Below are positions 24,807-33,597 of a stretch of DNA of 64,000 nt, in pieces. Position 1 is the first letter of the stretch. Each line of letters opens with the position of its first letter. Source of the stretch: CBDFGQ01 sp965247295 (GTDB lineage Bacteria; Chloroflexota; Dehalococcoidia; Lucifugimonadales; JAGWBF01); contig CBDFGQ010000005.1 in the NCBI GenBank assembly GCA_965247295.1, positions 295,740 to 359,739 on the forward strand. The letters are read 5' to 3'. The translations under genes and the position numbers were made by a program. The notes beneath the pieces were generated by a model. The model was not told the origin of the DNA. It made no database searches and saw nothing but the letters and a program-made list of their open reading frames with translations.

Positions 24807-25340
24807 GTGGATTTGGGTAATGTGTCGCAACGCGGCAAGCCTCCGGAAGTTGAGGATTGTCTATTCGACCCCACAGAGTCATCGGCCGACGAGAAAATGC
24901 AAGCACCTAACTTTTGGTCCCTCCTCCGGGATGTCGCACAACACGGTCTGGAAGAGCTTTTTGGCAGTGCCTTGGAGCGGCAGAGCAGTACCTTTGCGGT
25001 GGCAGTAGACACTGGCAACGCATCTCTTGGTTGCCTAATACCGCCGAAGTCACTGAAACTTGAAGTGAATGCCTATGACAAGGTTCGGTTGTCGATGGGA
25101 GCTGGGCAAGACACAGTTAACCTACCAGTGACCGATCTTAGATTTTATGAACACGACCACAAAACCCCGCGTAGGAACAAGGTACAGGAGTTGAATAGGC
25201 GTATACGGGCGGGAGTTGGAACCATTCTAAGTGTGGGGTTAACAAGGAGGTGGCTAAAGCCTGGGGATTCGACGCCCAAACATTGGTTACAAGTAAACAA
25301 CATCCATCTAGAAGACGACCCTAATTGGCCAGTTAGTTAG
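24807..25340 (+). CDS. Hypothetical protein, possibly dual OB-fold, 5' end probably removed by IS
   Basis: A 177-residue frame beginning six bases after the IS end, so its natural start may be lost. The body includes the blocks SLGCLIPPKSLKLEV, KVRLSMG, LPVTDLRFYEHD and the closing HWLQVNNIHLEDDPNW. This pattern is reminiscent of prokaryotic dual OB-fold proteins but I am not certain. It is probably cytoplasmic and nucleic-acid related if the likeness holds. Codon use is less GC-rich than in its neighbours, which suits acquired DNA. Confidence 0.45.
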   Translation: MDLGNVSQRGKPPEVEDCLFDPTESSADEKMQAPNFWSLLRDVAQHGLEELFGSALERQSSTFAVAVDTGNASLGCLIPPKSLKLEVNAYDKVRLSMGAGQDTVNLPVTDLRFYEHDHKTPRRNKVQELNRRIRAGVGTILSVGLTRRWLKPGDSTPKHWLQVNNIHLEDDPNWPVS

Positions 25341-25421
25341 AAATTATGAGTCTGCTACTGCTAAGAACAATAAAGAAATTTTTGATCAGATGAGCAGACT
25401 CACCATGAGCACCCATATCGC

Positions 25422-26606
25422 TCAGTCCTTCACGGGGAACCAGTCCTGATTCCAGGGCCACTGGCCCTCGGCGTCATCGAAGGCGGGTAATCCCCGCTCC
25501 ACCCGCTCCCTGTAGGGGCTCGTGATGGGCTCCTTGTAGGGGTAAATGCCTCCCTCATAGGCCTTGGGGCCGCTCTTGAAGTGGCGCGCCTGCTCCAGTG
25601 TCTCCACAAAGGGGGCGTTGATGTCGTACAGCTTGTCCACGCTCCCCGGGCGCGGCCCCGCCTTGGAGACGTGGCCGAAGAGGGGCCGGCCGATGATCTC
25701 CTCGCACATCCAGACGCAGTCGATGAGCTTGTCCATGTCCACGCCCGTCTCAATTCCCATGTCATCCATCATATGGAGTAGGTCCTCCGTGGGCGACTGG
25801 CCCGTGGCCCGGCCGTTGCCGCAGTAGGGGCAGCCACCGATACCGCCGATGGTGCCGTCCAGCTCCAGGGTATCCTCGGGCTCAAGGACCCGCAGGGCGG
25901 CGTAGGCGGAGGCTATGGCCATGTTGCGGCCGTTGTGAAGGTGCAGCCTGAAGTGGTTGATCTGGGGCCAGCGCTCCTTGACCTGGACTACGCTTTCTTC
26001 CACCTTATCCGGCCGGCACCAGCTCATGGGGTCCCCCATGCCAACGCTGACGACCTTGATTCCCGCCTCGTCCCAGAGCTGGTGTTGCTTCTCCAGCATC
26101 GTCATGAGGCTGTCCACGGGGAAATCTCCCAGGAAATTGGAGCCCCAACTCGCGTTGGTGCCTATCCCCGCCTCTTTAACGTTTCGCTCCTGGGCCTGGG
26201 CCACCACCTGAGGCCACCGCTCCATCTCCTGCATCTGGGTGCGGTTTGCATTGCGGCGCACGAAGACGTCGCACATGTGACAGGTCAGTCTGGGCCACTG
26301 GTCCCGCGCTACAGTCAGGGGCGGCGAGTACTGCATGGCCCGCTCCACGCCCCGGGCATTCATAGCCAGGGCCGTGTAGGTCACTCCGGGCTTGGGATGG
26401 AACCTGGACACTATCTCGTCGATACGGGCCATCTGGGGCGTCCACTTGGGACTCACGAAGGAGCCCACCACGATGTGCTTCAGGCCCGTCTCGGAAAGCG
26501 CGTCGATCAGCCGGACCTTGTCATCCACTGAGATGTTGGCATCCTCGATCTGCATCCCCTCCCGCATCCCCTCTTCCTTATAGACGACCTCGGGCCACCT
26601 TCTCAT
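25422..26606 (-). CDS. HMG-CoA lyase-like / pyruvate carboxyltransferase-fold enzyme
   Basis: A 394-residue HMGL-like TIM-barrel enzyme, a family that cleaves or forms C-C bonds of acyl-CoA or 2-oxo acids with a divalent metal. The signature start, usually (P)RDG(L)Q, is EEGMREGMQIED, with Glu in place of the metal-binding Asp. FRLHLHNGRNMAIASAYAAL supplies the HxHN metal site, and GTIGGIGGCPYCGNG the Cys loop. ATG 26606 has GGAGGG just upstream; the longer frame from 26636 lacks one. It is divergent from nothing close and lies beside an acyl-CoA dehydrogenase on the same strand, consistent with branched-chain or fatty-acid breakdown. It is longer than HMG-CoA lyase (about 300), so the substrate is uncertain. 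Confidence 0.82.
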   Translation of the reverse strand: MRRWPEVVYKEEGMREGMQIEDANISVDDKVRLIDALSETGLKHIVVGSFVSPKWTPQMARIDEIVSRFHPKPGVTYTALAMNARGVERAMQYSPPLTVARDQWPRLTCHMCDVFVRRNANRTQMQEMERWPQVVAQAQERNVKEAGIGTNASWGSNFLGDFPVDSLMTMLEKQHQLWDEAGIKVVSVGMGDPMSWCRPDKVEESVVQVKERWPQINHFRLHLHNGRNMAIASAYAALRVLEPEDTLELDGTIGGIGGCPYCGNGRATGQSPTEDLLHMMDDMGIETGVDMDKLIDCVWMCEEIIGRPLFGHVSKAGPRPGSVDKLYDINAPFVETLEQARHFKSGPKAYEGGIYPYKEPITSPYRERVERGLPAFDDAEGQWPWNQDWFPVKD

Positions 26607-26631
26607 GGCATCCCTCCAACCTGCTTGGTTA

Positions 26632-26692
26632 GCCACAGAGACATTGAGGCACAGAGAATCTGTTTAGGCTTTTATCTTTGTGACTCTGTGGC
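26632..26692. repeat. Intergenic inverted repeat of the CTCTGTGGC type
   Basis: GCCACAGAG (26632-26640) pairs with CTCTGTGGC (26684-26692), with a further GGCACAGAG inside. Repeats of this 'ctctgtgtctctgtggc' style recur between genes in many environmental bacteria. The rest of the spacer 26607-26866 holds no gene. Confidence 0.55.
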
Positions 26693-26866
26693 AAGCTCTA
26701 CGTCTGAAGGGATTTTAAGTCCCCTCTCTAGGCGTGTCAAGGCTGCGATACACTCCACAGCGCTACCCCTAACGAACATAGGCTGGCGCGGCCAGGCCAC
26801 TGGCCACCTCTCTACAGCAGGGAGGCGGGTCGTAAAGAGGGACCGCCGTGGGGCGATACGGCCTCT

Positions 26867-28096
26867 TCACGCCTCCCAAGAGACCCGGCCGCCAAAGAGG
26901 GCGCGGGCCATGACGAACTTGTGGATTTCCGAGGTGCCTCCGCCGATGCGGGCGTGGCGGAGCAGGTGGTACCAGTGGGGTATGGGCGTATCCAGGGTCT
27001 CGCCCACGCCGCCGAACACCTGCATTACTTTATCGATGCTCCTCCAACCCCATTCCCCGGCGCAGTACTTTATCATGGACGCCTCCACCCGTACGTCCTC
27101 TCCCTGGTCGGCCCGCCAGGCCGTCTGGTAGGTGAGGGCACGCAGTGTCATGATATCGGTGTAGACGTCGGTGAGCATCCACTGAATAGCCTGCCGGTCG
27201 GCGATGGGACGGCCGTAGGTAACGCGCTGCTTGGCCCAGTCTATGGCCATGCCCAACGCCCGGCTCATTATGCCCAGGGCCATGGTACCCCTGAGGAGCC
27301 GGTCGTGGTGGACCAGCCACCTCTGTCCCAGGGTGAAGCCACCTCCCACCTCCCCGAGCACCCGGGTTTGGGGGACCCGGACGTTGTCCAGGTGGACGAA
27401 GTACTGTTGGATCTTGGTAGGGGTAATCCAGACGCGAATGGGGTCGAAGCTCATGCCGTGGCTGGGGTTATCCACGATGAACATGGTTATGCCCCCGCGC
27501 TGCCGCTTATCGGGGTCAGTGACCGCTTGGACCAGTATGTAGTCGGCCGTCGCGGCCCCCGAGATGAACATCTTGGTGCCGTTAAGGACCCAGTCGTCAC
27601 CGTCTCTGACGGCCCTGGTCTGCATCATCCCGCCGGGGTCCGACCCGGCCTGGGGCTCCGTCTGGCCAAAGGCATACACCTTGTCCCCTCGAATGGAGGG
27701 ATAGAGGTACTCCTCCTCCTGCTCCACGGTGCACGCCCCGAAGAGCATCATGGGCACGGGGGATGTGGGGAACTGGACGATGCTCTTGTGGGCCTCCTCG
27801 TCAATCACGCCGTGCCCCAGGGCCCCCAGCCCGCCACCGCCGTACTCCGCCGGCACGTGGGCCGTATAGATGCCGGTCTCCTTGGATAGCCGGGTTAGCC
27901 GCTCCCAGTCCTCCCTGGGCAGGGTCCCCACTATGCCCATCACGGCCTCGGCGATCCCTCGCGGTCCTCCATCCTCGACACCGTCCTGGGGAGGGTTCGC
28001 CAGGAATCTGGCCTCCAGAGGAATACACTCGTCCTGAACTATCTGGCGCATCGTGTGTTTCAGGGCGTCCAGCTCCGGGGGCAGACCGAGGTCCAT
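26867..28096 (-). CDS. Acyl-CoA dehydrogenase family protein
   Basis: A 409-residue FAD enzyme. An N-terminal helical domain begins at ATG 28096 (MDLGLPPELDALKHTM) after a GGGAGCG. The middle domain has YAFGQTEPQAGSD and WVLNGTKMFISGA, and the C-terminal domain has QRVTYGRPIADRQAIQW, QVFGGVGETLDTPI and RIGGGTSEIHKFVMA. It oxidises an acyl-CoA at the alpha-beta bond. The catalytic base position near GETLD is not a clear Glu, so it could be a long- or short-chain variant or an atypical member. It is divergent from selA. Confidence 0.9.
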   Translation of the reverse strand: MDLGLPPELDALKHTMRQIVQDECIPLEARFLANPPQDGVEDGGPRGIAEAVMGIVGTLPREDWERLTRLSKETGIYTAHVPAEYGGGGLGALGHGVIDEEAHKSIVQFPTSPVPMMLFGACTVEQEEEYLYPSIRGDKVYAFGQTEPQAGSDPGGMMQTRAVRDGDDWVLNGTKMFISGAATADYILVQAVTDPDKRQRGGITMFIVDNPSHGMSFDPIRVWITPTKIQQYFVHLDNVRVPQTRVLGEVGGGFTLGQRWLVHHDRLLRGTMALGIMSRALGMAIDWAKQRVTYGRPIADRQAIQWMLTDVYTDIMTLRALTYQTAWRADQGEDVRVEASMIKYCAGEWGWRSIDKVMQVFGGVGETLDTPIPHWYHLLRHARIGGGTSEIHKFVMARALFGGRVSWEA

Positions 28097-28190
28097 GGAG
28101 ACGCTCCCGTTCGAAAGGCTGGTGATATTATATATCTCCGCTGGAAGTCCGTACACACGCGTCCACCCCAATGCTTCTGTGCTAGAGGTC

Positions 28191-29633
28191 ATGGTAGAAT
28201 GGACTGAACGGCGGGGTACGGCCGAACCCCCATCCCGTGGTGTCGTGGGCGGCGAGATAGCTTTGGAGTTACGCAACTTACCCAGTGTCGAGACCGTGTT
28301 GTCCAGCAGGCGTATCCGGACGCTGGCGGAGGAGTACGTGCGCGACTGGGTGACCAACCTTGTGCGCGACCAGCTGGAGGAGGCAAGGGGTGAGGTGCGC
28401 ATGGGGGGCACTGCCCCCACGGCGGACCAGATAGCCGATTCAGTGGCCCAGCGAATCGAGGTACTGGGTCGGGCCAGCCCCAGGGCGGTGATCAACGCCA
28501 CGGGAGTCATCATACATACCAACCTGGGTCGCGCGCCCCTCAGCCTGGAGGCGATGGAGGCCGCCCTTGCGTCCGCCGAGGGCTATAGCAGCCTGGAGCT
28601 TGACCTGGTGGAAGGAAAGCGTGGCTCTCGCCAGGACCACGTGCAACCACTGCTGACCCAGCTGACGGGCGCCGAGGCCGCCATGGTGGTGAACAACAAC
28701 GCTTCGGCCGTCCTCCTGGGGCTGTCCGCCCTGGCCCGGGGCAAAGAGGTCATTGTCTCGCGGGGCGAAGAGGTCGAGATTGGCGGCGGCTTCCGCATAC
28801 CCGAGGTGCTCCGTCAGAGCGAAGCTACCCTGGTGGAAGTCGGCACTACCAACCGGACCTATGCCTCAGACTACGAGGCGGCCATTACCGATAACACCGC
28901 AGCTCTCCTGAAGGTGCATGCGAGCAATTTCCGCATTGACGGCTTCACCCACTCGGCCACGGCCGCGGAGCTGGCGACGATCGGTGCCCAGCACGGGATA
29001 CCCGTGCTACACGACATCGGGAGCGGAAGTCTCCTGAACACCCAGGAGTTCGGGCTGGCCCACGAGCCCACTCCCCAAGAGAGCATCTCCGCAGGGATGG
29101 GACTGGTTTTCTTCTCCGGCGATAAGCTCCTGGGCGGCCCTCAGTCGGGTATCGTGGTGGGGAAGAGGGAGCTGGTGGCAAGGCTGGAGGCCCACCCCAT
29201 GGCGCGGGCGGTGCGTATCGATAAGCTGAACCTGGCGGCCCTGGCTGCAACCCTTATTCACTACGTGAAGGGGGAGGCGGAGGCGAAGGTTCCCATATGG
29301 CGAATGATCGCCACCTCGCCGGGGGAGCTGGAGAACCGCGCCTACCACTGGCAGACGATCATCGGCCAAAGGGCCCTGGTCCTCAGAGGGGTGTCGGCCA
29401 TCGGCGGGGGTAGCCTGCCGGGGGAAGACCTCGATACGTGGCTTCTGGCCCTGGAGTGCGATGGGCTTTCGGGTGGCGCCGAAGGAACGCTAAAAGGGCT
29501 ACGGGAGCACGACCCGCCCGTAATCGCGCGCATCGAGGGCGATAGGGTCGTCCTGGACCCCCGCACCGTGTTCATGGAAGAGGAGGAGGCCCTACTACGC
29601 GCCGTGGGGGAGGCCCTACAGCGGGAAGCCTAG
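28191..29633 (+). CDS. selA: L-seryl-tRNA(Sec) selenium transferase
   Basis: A 480-residue PLP enzyme that converts Ser-tRNA(Sec) to Sec-tRNA(Sec) with selenophosphate. The N-terminal core matches SelA (SPRAVINATGVIIHTNLGRAPLS). The active lysine is in FFSGDKLLGGPQSG (Lys312). ATG 28191 follows AGAGG; the normal SelA length is about 460. Its AT-rich upstream region (around 28126-28136) is shared with the divergent acyl-CoA dehydrogenase. selB, selC, selD and clear selenoprotein genes are not in this window. Confidence 0.93.
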   Translation: MVEWTERRGTAEPPSRGVVGGEIALELRNLPSVETVLSSRRIRTLAEEYVRDWVTNLVRDQLEEARGEVRMGGTAPTADQIADSVAQRIEVLGRASPRAVINATGVIIHTNLGRAPLSLEAMEAALASAEGYSSLELDLVEGKRGSRQDHVQPLLTQLTGAEAAMVVNNNASAVLLGLSALARGKEVIVSRGEEVEIGGGFRIPEVLRQSEATLVEVGTTNRTYASDYEAAITDNTAALLKVHASNFRIDGFTHSATAAELATIGAQHGIPVLHDIGSGSLLNTQEFGLAHEPTPQESISAGMGLVFFSGDKLLGGPQSGIVVGKRELVARLEAHPMARAVRIDKLNLAALAATLIHYVKGEAEAKVPIWRMIATSPGELENRAYHWQTIIGQRALVLRGVSAIGGGSLPGEDLDTWLLALECDGLSGGAEGTLKGLREHDPPVIARIEGDRVVLDPRTVFMEEEEALLRAVGEALQREA

Positions 29634-29651
29634 GCTCGCGCCTAAAGGTGA

Positions 29652-30386
29652 ATGGATGTGTCCAACTTCGTTCTGGTCCACGGGGCCTGGCAGAGTGCCT
29701 GGGTGTGGGAGAGTGTAATACAACAGCTCAGCGCCGACGGGACGTCTCAAGACGTGCATGAGGTGCTGGCCCCGGACCTTCCCGGCCACGGCCAGCGGGC
29801 CGGGGATGAGATCCGACGCATCACCATGGACCACTATATTCAGGCGGTGACGACCCCTATACAGGTTAAACGCCTGGAGGACGTGGTCCTGGTGGGACAC
29901 GGGTTCGCCGGGACCTTCCTGCCTGAGGCAGCCCTGGAGCTGGGCGACCGGGTAAAGAGGGTGGTGTTCGTGGCCGGCGAACTACCCCCTGAAGGTAAGG
30001 CAGCCTACGACAGGCTGTCCCGGTGGAACAAACTGATGCTCCGGGCCTTCAAGGCAAGGGAGAAGGGGTTCAGGTTCCCCGACTTGATCTTCAAGGGCAT
30101 CCTGTGTAACGGCCTGGACAAGGACTCCACCAGGGAGGTCTTGTCCAGGCTGGTGCCTGAGCCCTTCGTGCCCTGGCTCACGCCTGTATCCCGGCAAGGG
30201 TTCGCCGAAAGCTTTTCTACCACCTACGTCGTTCTGTCCAGGGACAAGGCCATACGCCCGAGGCTACAGCGCCTTTACAGCCAGACCCTGGGCACGACTC
30301 ACGTGGAACAACTCAATGCAGGGCACGGAGCGCTTTTCAGCCACGCCAGGGAAGTCGCGAGCATACTGCTCAATCAAACACAGTGA
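29652..30386 (+). CDS. Alpha/beta-fold hydrolase homologue lacking the nucleophile serine
   Basis: A 244-residue protein of the salicylate-esterase/hydroxynitrile-lyase type (FVLVHGAWQSAWVWESV at the start, oxyanion HG). The nucleophile elbow is VLVGHGFAG: Gly84 stands where G-H-S-x-G has Ser. The closing His is present (NAGHGALFSH). Loss of Ser suggests a non-hydrolytic role or a lyase-like or binding function. It begins 18 bases after selA, so is probably cotranscribed. The codon is GGG, two changes away from AGC/TCN, so a single read error is unlikely. Confidence 0.8.
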   Translation: MDVSNFVLVHGAWQSAWVWESVIQQLSADGTSQDVHEVLAPDLPGHGQRAGDEIRRITMDHYIQAVTTPIQVKRLEDVVLVGHGFAGTFLPEAALELGDRVKRVVFVAGELPPEGKAAYDRLSRWNKLMLRAFKAREKGFRFPDLIFKGILCNGLDKDSTREVLSRLVPEPFVPWLTPVSRQGFAESFSTTYVVLSRDKAIRPRLQRLYSQTLGTTHVEQLNAGHGALFSHAREVASILLNQTQ

Positions 30387-30437
30387 TTATTAACCGAAGG
30401 AAGGGGGCGTGACACCTCACGGACCTGAAGGGCCTCT

Positions 30438-30959
30438 TTACCGAGCGGACTTGCCAGCCTCGCCGCCGGCCCCCGAAGATTGTTTCCTTCGCCGACTGGA
30501 GTTCCGAGACCGCCGGGCCATAGAGCAGCGGCGGCTACAGGCCAGCGACCTGGAGTACCTACCGAGAGGCACCGCTGAACCGCACACGACGCAGTGGGGA
30601 GGCTCTATATTTGAAAGGCTTTCCACGCTCCAATAAAGGCGGCCCCTTTTGTCGGCCACTGGGCCGATGCCGAACTTGGCCATAAGCCGCCTGAAGGAAC
30701 CGGGCCGCATCTCCGGGGAGAGACCGAGCCATTTGGATGCCTGTCTCGTGACAATCTGTTGGGGCGGCTTGGGACCCACACCCATCGCCCTGGCTCTCAC
30801 CAGGATCTGCCGGACCCTCTCCTTGGTTACCCCAACACGATCGGCTATCTCCCAGAGCAAGAGGCCCTGGTCCCTCAACGCCACTATTTGGGCAGTCCGG
30901 TCGCCCAACCCCTGCGCGGGACCCTCCCTTGTCAGTAGCTGAGTCTGGCCTTTCTCCAA
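30438..30959 (-). CDS. Sigma-region-4-like HTH protein with C-terminal zinc finger
   Basis: A 173-residue protein. Residues about 20-60 form an HTH like sigma region 4.2 (LLLWEIADRVGVTKERVRQILVRA). A second helical part (RPGSFRRLMAKFGIG) precedes a Cys motif CVVCG...CSRRC (about 130-155), and the tail is Arg/Ser-rich. It is probably a DNA-binding regulator; no sigma region 2 exists, so it is not a sigma factor. The minus-strand ATG at 30959 is the longest reasonable start. Confidence 0.65.
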   Translation of the reverse strand: MEKGQTQLLTREGPAQGLGDRTAQIVALRDQGLLLWEIADRVGVTKERVRQILVRARAMGVGPKPPQQIVTRQASKWLGLSPEMRPGSFRRLMAKFGIGPVADKRGRLYWSVESLSNIEPPHCVVCGSAVPLGRYSRSLACSRRCSMARRSRNSSRRRKQSSGAGGEAGKSAR

Positions 30960-31089
30960 GATCTGCCCACTCCTATGCCGTCGAAATTACTCTGGCCATG
31001 TCCGCCGGTTAGCTGTCCGTCCCGACGCGAACTCTAGACTCCGTGCCGGCCCATCGCTACGCGGCACCGCCACACTTCACCGGACCAGA

Positions 31090-31812
31090 CTACTCGGATG
31101 CCCTCTTGGTAGCGGCCTCCAGGTCCTGAGCGGCATGAGAAACTATTGTCGCCGCAGTGCTGACGCTCATAGACCCCATATTTAGCACCATATGATACAG
31201 CCGAGCATCGTCGGGGTGCACCTTAAAAAACTTCTTGAAGTAGATGACCCTGGCTTCCTCCATGTCGGTAGTGAATTTTTCCGCGTCCTTCCGGCTTAGG
31301 TGCTCCCTCTCCACGATGGTCCTTATCCGAAGTTCAAGGGGCGCCAGCAGGCCCACGTGCAACACACTCGGATCGTCCTTCAGTATCATGTTTGAGCCTC
31401 GCCCATCGATGACCACATCCCCGGCCTTCGCCAGGTCCTTGATGACCGCACTGGTCACCTCGATGAAGTGCTGGTCGTTCAGGCGTTGGGCCGCGGTGCC
31501 GGGCTCCTGGGCCAGATCCGTATACTCCTCCGATGGGAGGTACTCCATGCCGGGACTGAAATAGGGCTCTCCTCCCGCACCAGACATCGCAGAACGTTCC
31601 AGCATGGTCTGAAGGAAGAAAGCCAGCCGGTCCCTCAAGGGGACCCGTCGCTGTTCTTTAATTTCCAGGACCTGGACGGTGGACCCGATGCGCTTGGCCG
31701 CCTCTGCCAGGATCAGCCTGTTGACGTAGTCTACGTTCAGGAGCCGTGCCGCGCCAACCCCAACCTCGTTGCCTCCAGCGCCTATGGGCCCATTGAAGGT
31801 TACTACCGCCAT
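31090..31812 (-). CDS. Cytidylate kinase-like family protein
   Basis: A 240-residue P-loop protein of the Cytidylate_kin2 type. The nucleotide loop is FNGPIGAGGNEVG, without the Lys of a normal Walker A. GRGSNMIL and VLHVGLLAPLELRIRTIVERE are the family's later blocks, and VIYFKKFFKVHPDDARLYHMVLN the typical C-terminal helix and motif. The true substrate of this family is mostly unknown. It stands alone, divergent from the decarboxylase operon; the 326-base spacer (31813-32138) shows no gene. Confidence 0.8.
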   Translation of the reverse strand: MAVVTFNGPIGAGGNEVGVGAARLLNVDYVNRLILAEAAKRIGSTVQVLEIKEQRRVPLRDRLAFFLQTMLERSAMSGAGGEPYFSPGMEYLPSEEYTDLAQEPGTAAQRLNDQHFIEVTSAVIKDLAKAGDVVIDGRGSNMILKDDPSVLHVGLLAPLELRIRTIVEREHLSRKDAEKFTTDMEEARVIYFKKFFKVHPDDARLYHMVLNMGSMSVSTAATIVSHAAQDLEAATKRASE

Positions 31813-32138
31813 TTCCCCTCCCGGTCATCTTCCCCACCGCTCTGCCGCGTCACCCCTCGGCAACCCGGCCCGCACCCGGCATTCCGACTGATACCCCAGG
31901 CCAGGGCGACCTCATCTCAATGGAATGGCTCAAGTCCTTACTGTGGCCACACTGGCTACGGCGCGACGTCCAGCAGCCAGTTCAGGACTCAGTCTAGAAT
32001 ACCGGTGGTGAGCTTGTCAACATCGTGGGGTGCTGCAGCGTCCGCCATCGAGAGAGGTCCATCCAGGTGGAAATTAAGGGTGCTCTGGAGGTCCGCTGGG
32101 CAAGGTTAGGCAACCCTCGCTGGGGCAGACTAGCAGCG

Positions 32139-32167
32139 TTGACCCCCGCGCTACCCTCGCATATAAT
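32139..32167 (+). promoter_or_regulatory. Sigma-70 promoter of the decarboxylase operon
   Basis: TTGACC (32139-32144), 17 bases, then TATAAT (32162-32167). The predicted transcript starts near 32174, about 48 bases before the first start codon. Confidence 0.75.
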
Positions 32168-32221
32168 AGTGGCCGTCACGACTCTATCTGTGGGACTAGC
32201 CCGCAGCCGAAAGGAGAAAGG

Positions 32222-32725
32222 GTGGAACAGGAAGCCATTCTTCATCCGGGCGCCATCATTGCGGAGCTAAAGAAGAACAACATCAGCCACGTGGTGTGGC
32301 TCCCCGACAGTGAGACTAACTTCATGTACCACCAGCTTTTGGAGGACCCCGACCTGGACCTGGTGCCGGTTTGTCGCGAGGGTGAGACCATGGCCATCTC
32401 GGCGGGGCTCTGGATCGGGGGGAAGAAACCAGTTGTCTTGATCCAGAACACGGGCATACTGGAGTCCGGGGACTCCATAAGGGGCCTCGGCCTGGACGTG
32501 AACCAGCCAATGGTGATGCTGGTGGGCTATCGCGGATGGGACAGGCACGGGACTACTCGAGACTCGGCGGCACGCTTTATCGAGCATATCCTCCACACTT
32601 GGGGCATCAGCTACTACCTGGTTGAGGTGGACGCCGACGCCGACCGCATATCTCTGGCAGTCGAAGAGGCCCATCGCACCTCCAAACCTGTGGCGGTGCT
32701 GCTGGGCACAGAATTCGGCTCCTAG
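32222..32725 (+). CDS. Sulfopyruvate/phosphonopyruvate decarboxylase-like, alpha (TPP N-terminal) subunit
   Basis: A 167-residue TPP-enzyme N-domain protein like ComD. GAIIAELKKNNISHVVWLPDS opens the fold, CREGETMAISAGLWIGGKKP contains the cofactor-activating Glu (REGE), and VLIQNTGILESGDSI is typical of the family. GTG 32222 follows AAAGGAG. It should form an enzyme with the next gene; the substrate (sulfopyruvate, phosphonopyruvate or another 2-oxo acid) cannot be told. Confidence 0.85.
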   Translation: MEQEAILHPGAIIAELKKNNISHVVWLPDSETNFMYHQLLEDPDLDLVPVCREGETMAISAGLWIGGKKPVVLIQNTGILESGDSIRGLGLDVNQPMVMLVGYRGWDRHGTTRDSAARFIEHILHTWGISYYLVEVDADADRISLAVEEAHRTSKPVAVLLGTEFGS

Positions 32726-32774
32726 CCGCTGGCACAGAAGACGGGGGAAAGCCGTACGGGAGGGATTCGTTAGC

Positions 32775-33365
32775 ATGATCAAAAACGTGGACGCCGTGAA
32801 GATTCTGGACGAGCATCGTAGCAACGGGGTGCTCATCACGACCATGAATTCCGGTAACGGGAGCTTCGGATTGCCCAGCGTGACCAGCCACGAGGAGCTA
32901 GACTACCCCGTGTTTGGGTGCATGGGCAAGGCCTCATCCATTGGGCTAGGGCTGGCCCTGGCCCAGCCGGGGCGGAAGTTCCTGGTTCTTGATGGGGATG
33001 GAAGCCTGCTCATGAACCTGGGCACCCTTGCCACCATCAGCAACAAAGCGCCCGAGAACCTGTACCACTTCGTATTTGACAACGGAGTCTATGCCGTTAC
33101 CGGAGGCCAACCCGTCCCGGCGGGAGGGAAGGTCAGCTACCACGGTATGGCCAGGGAGGCCGGGTACGCCGCCTCCTACGAGTTCGACGATACCGAAGAG
33201 CTGGCTACCAGCATAGACAGCATTCTCGAGCAGAAGGGGCCTGTGCTGGTATGCCTCAAGGTTGAACCAGAGATCGAGAACACACCCGTCCAGTACCGCG
33301 AAAGACCCAGAAGGAACTCCCAGATGGCCATGCAGGACCTGGCTAAGGTGTTTGGCCTCAAATAG
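32775..33365 (+). CDS. Sulfopyruvate/phosphonopyruvate decarboxylase-like, beta (TPP C-terminal) subunit
   Basis: A 196-residue TPP-binding subunit like ComE. The TPP motif is present as LDGDGSLLMNLGTLATI with the closing Asn in FVFDNGVYAVTGGQ. YPVFGCMGKASSIGLGLALAQPG matches the family. ATG 32775 follows GGGAGGG. It lies 49 bases after the alpha subunit and leads into a coupled membrane peptide gene and a degenerate paralogue. Confidence 0.87.
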   Translation: MIKNVDAVKILDEHRSNGVLITTMNSGNGSFGLPSVTSHEELDYPVFGCMGKASSIGLGLALAQPGRKFLVLDGDGSLLMNLGTLATISNKAPENLYHFVFDNGVYAVTGGQPVPAGGKVSYHGMAREAGYAASYEFDDTEELATSIDSILEQKGPVLVCLKVEPEIENTPVQYRERPRRNSQMAMQDLAKVFGLK

Positions 33366-33557
33366 GTGCTGAACATCAAGGCGCTCGCCGGGGGCCTGCT
33401 GGGGCGGTTGATGGGGATGGGCCTGCTGGCGGGGGGCTTCTGGCTACTCTTCGCCGCCTTCAACGACTCCCGCATACCCCTCGGGGTACTTGGCGGTGCG
33501 ATGATACTGCTGGGTATGTGGACGCTGGCCCGGCTCCGCAGGGGTCAGGGCCGGTGA
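33366..33557 (+). CDS. Small two-helix membrane protein
   Basis: A 63-residue protein starting with GTG immediately after the stop of the beta subunit, so translation is probably coupled. Two hydrophobic segments (about residues 8-29 and 38-56: GLLAGGFWLLFAAF and LGVLGGAMILLGMWTLA) separated by NDSRIP make a hairpin membrane peptide with a basic C-terminus. No family is recognised. Confidence 0.6.
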   Translation: MLNIKALAGGLLGRLMGMGLLAGGFWLLFAAFNDSRIPLGVLGGAMILLGMWTLARLRRGQGR

Positions 33558-33597
33558 GCGTCAGAGGCCACGTCACGTTAATCCCCGGAGGCGACCG

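Noticed and set aside
25347..25400. Inverted repeat GAGTCTGCT / AGCAGACTC between two convergent genes as a terminator
   Set aside because: The stem is only 9 bp with a 36-base loop and no T-run, so too weak to call.
26921..27889. 322-residue plus-strand frame opposite the acyl-CoA dehydrogenase
   Set aside because: Antisense shadow; the minus-strand protein is a clear acyl-CoA dehydrogenase.
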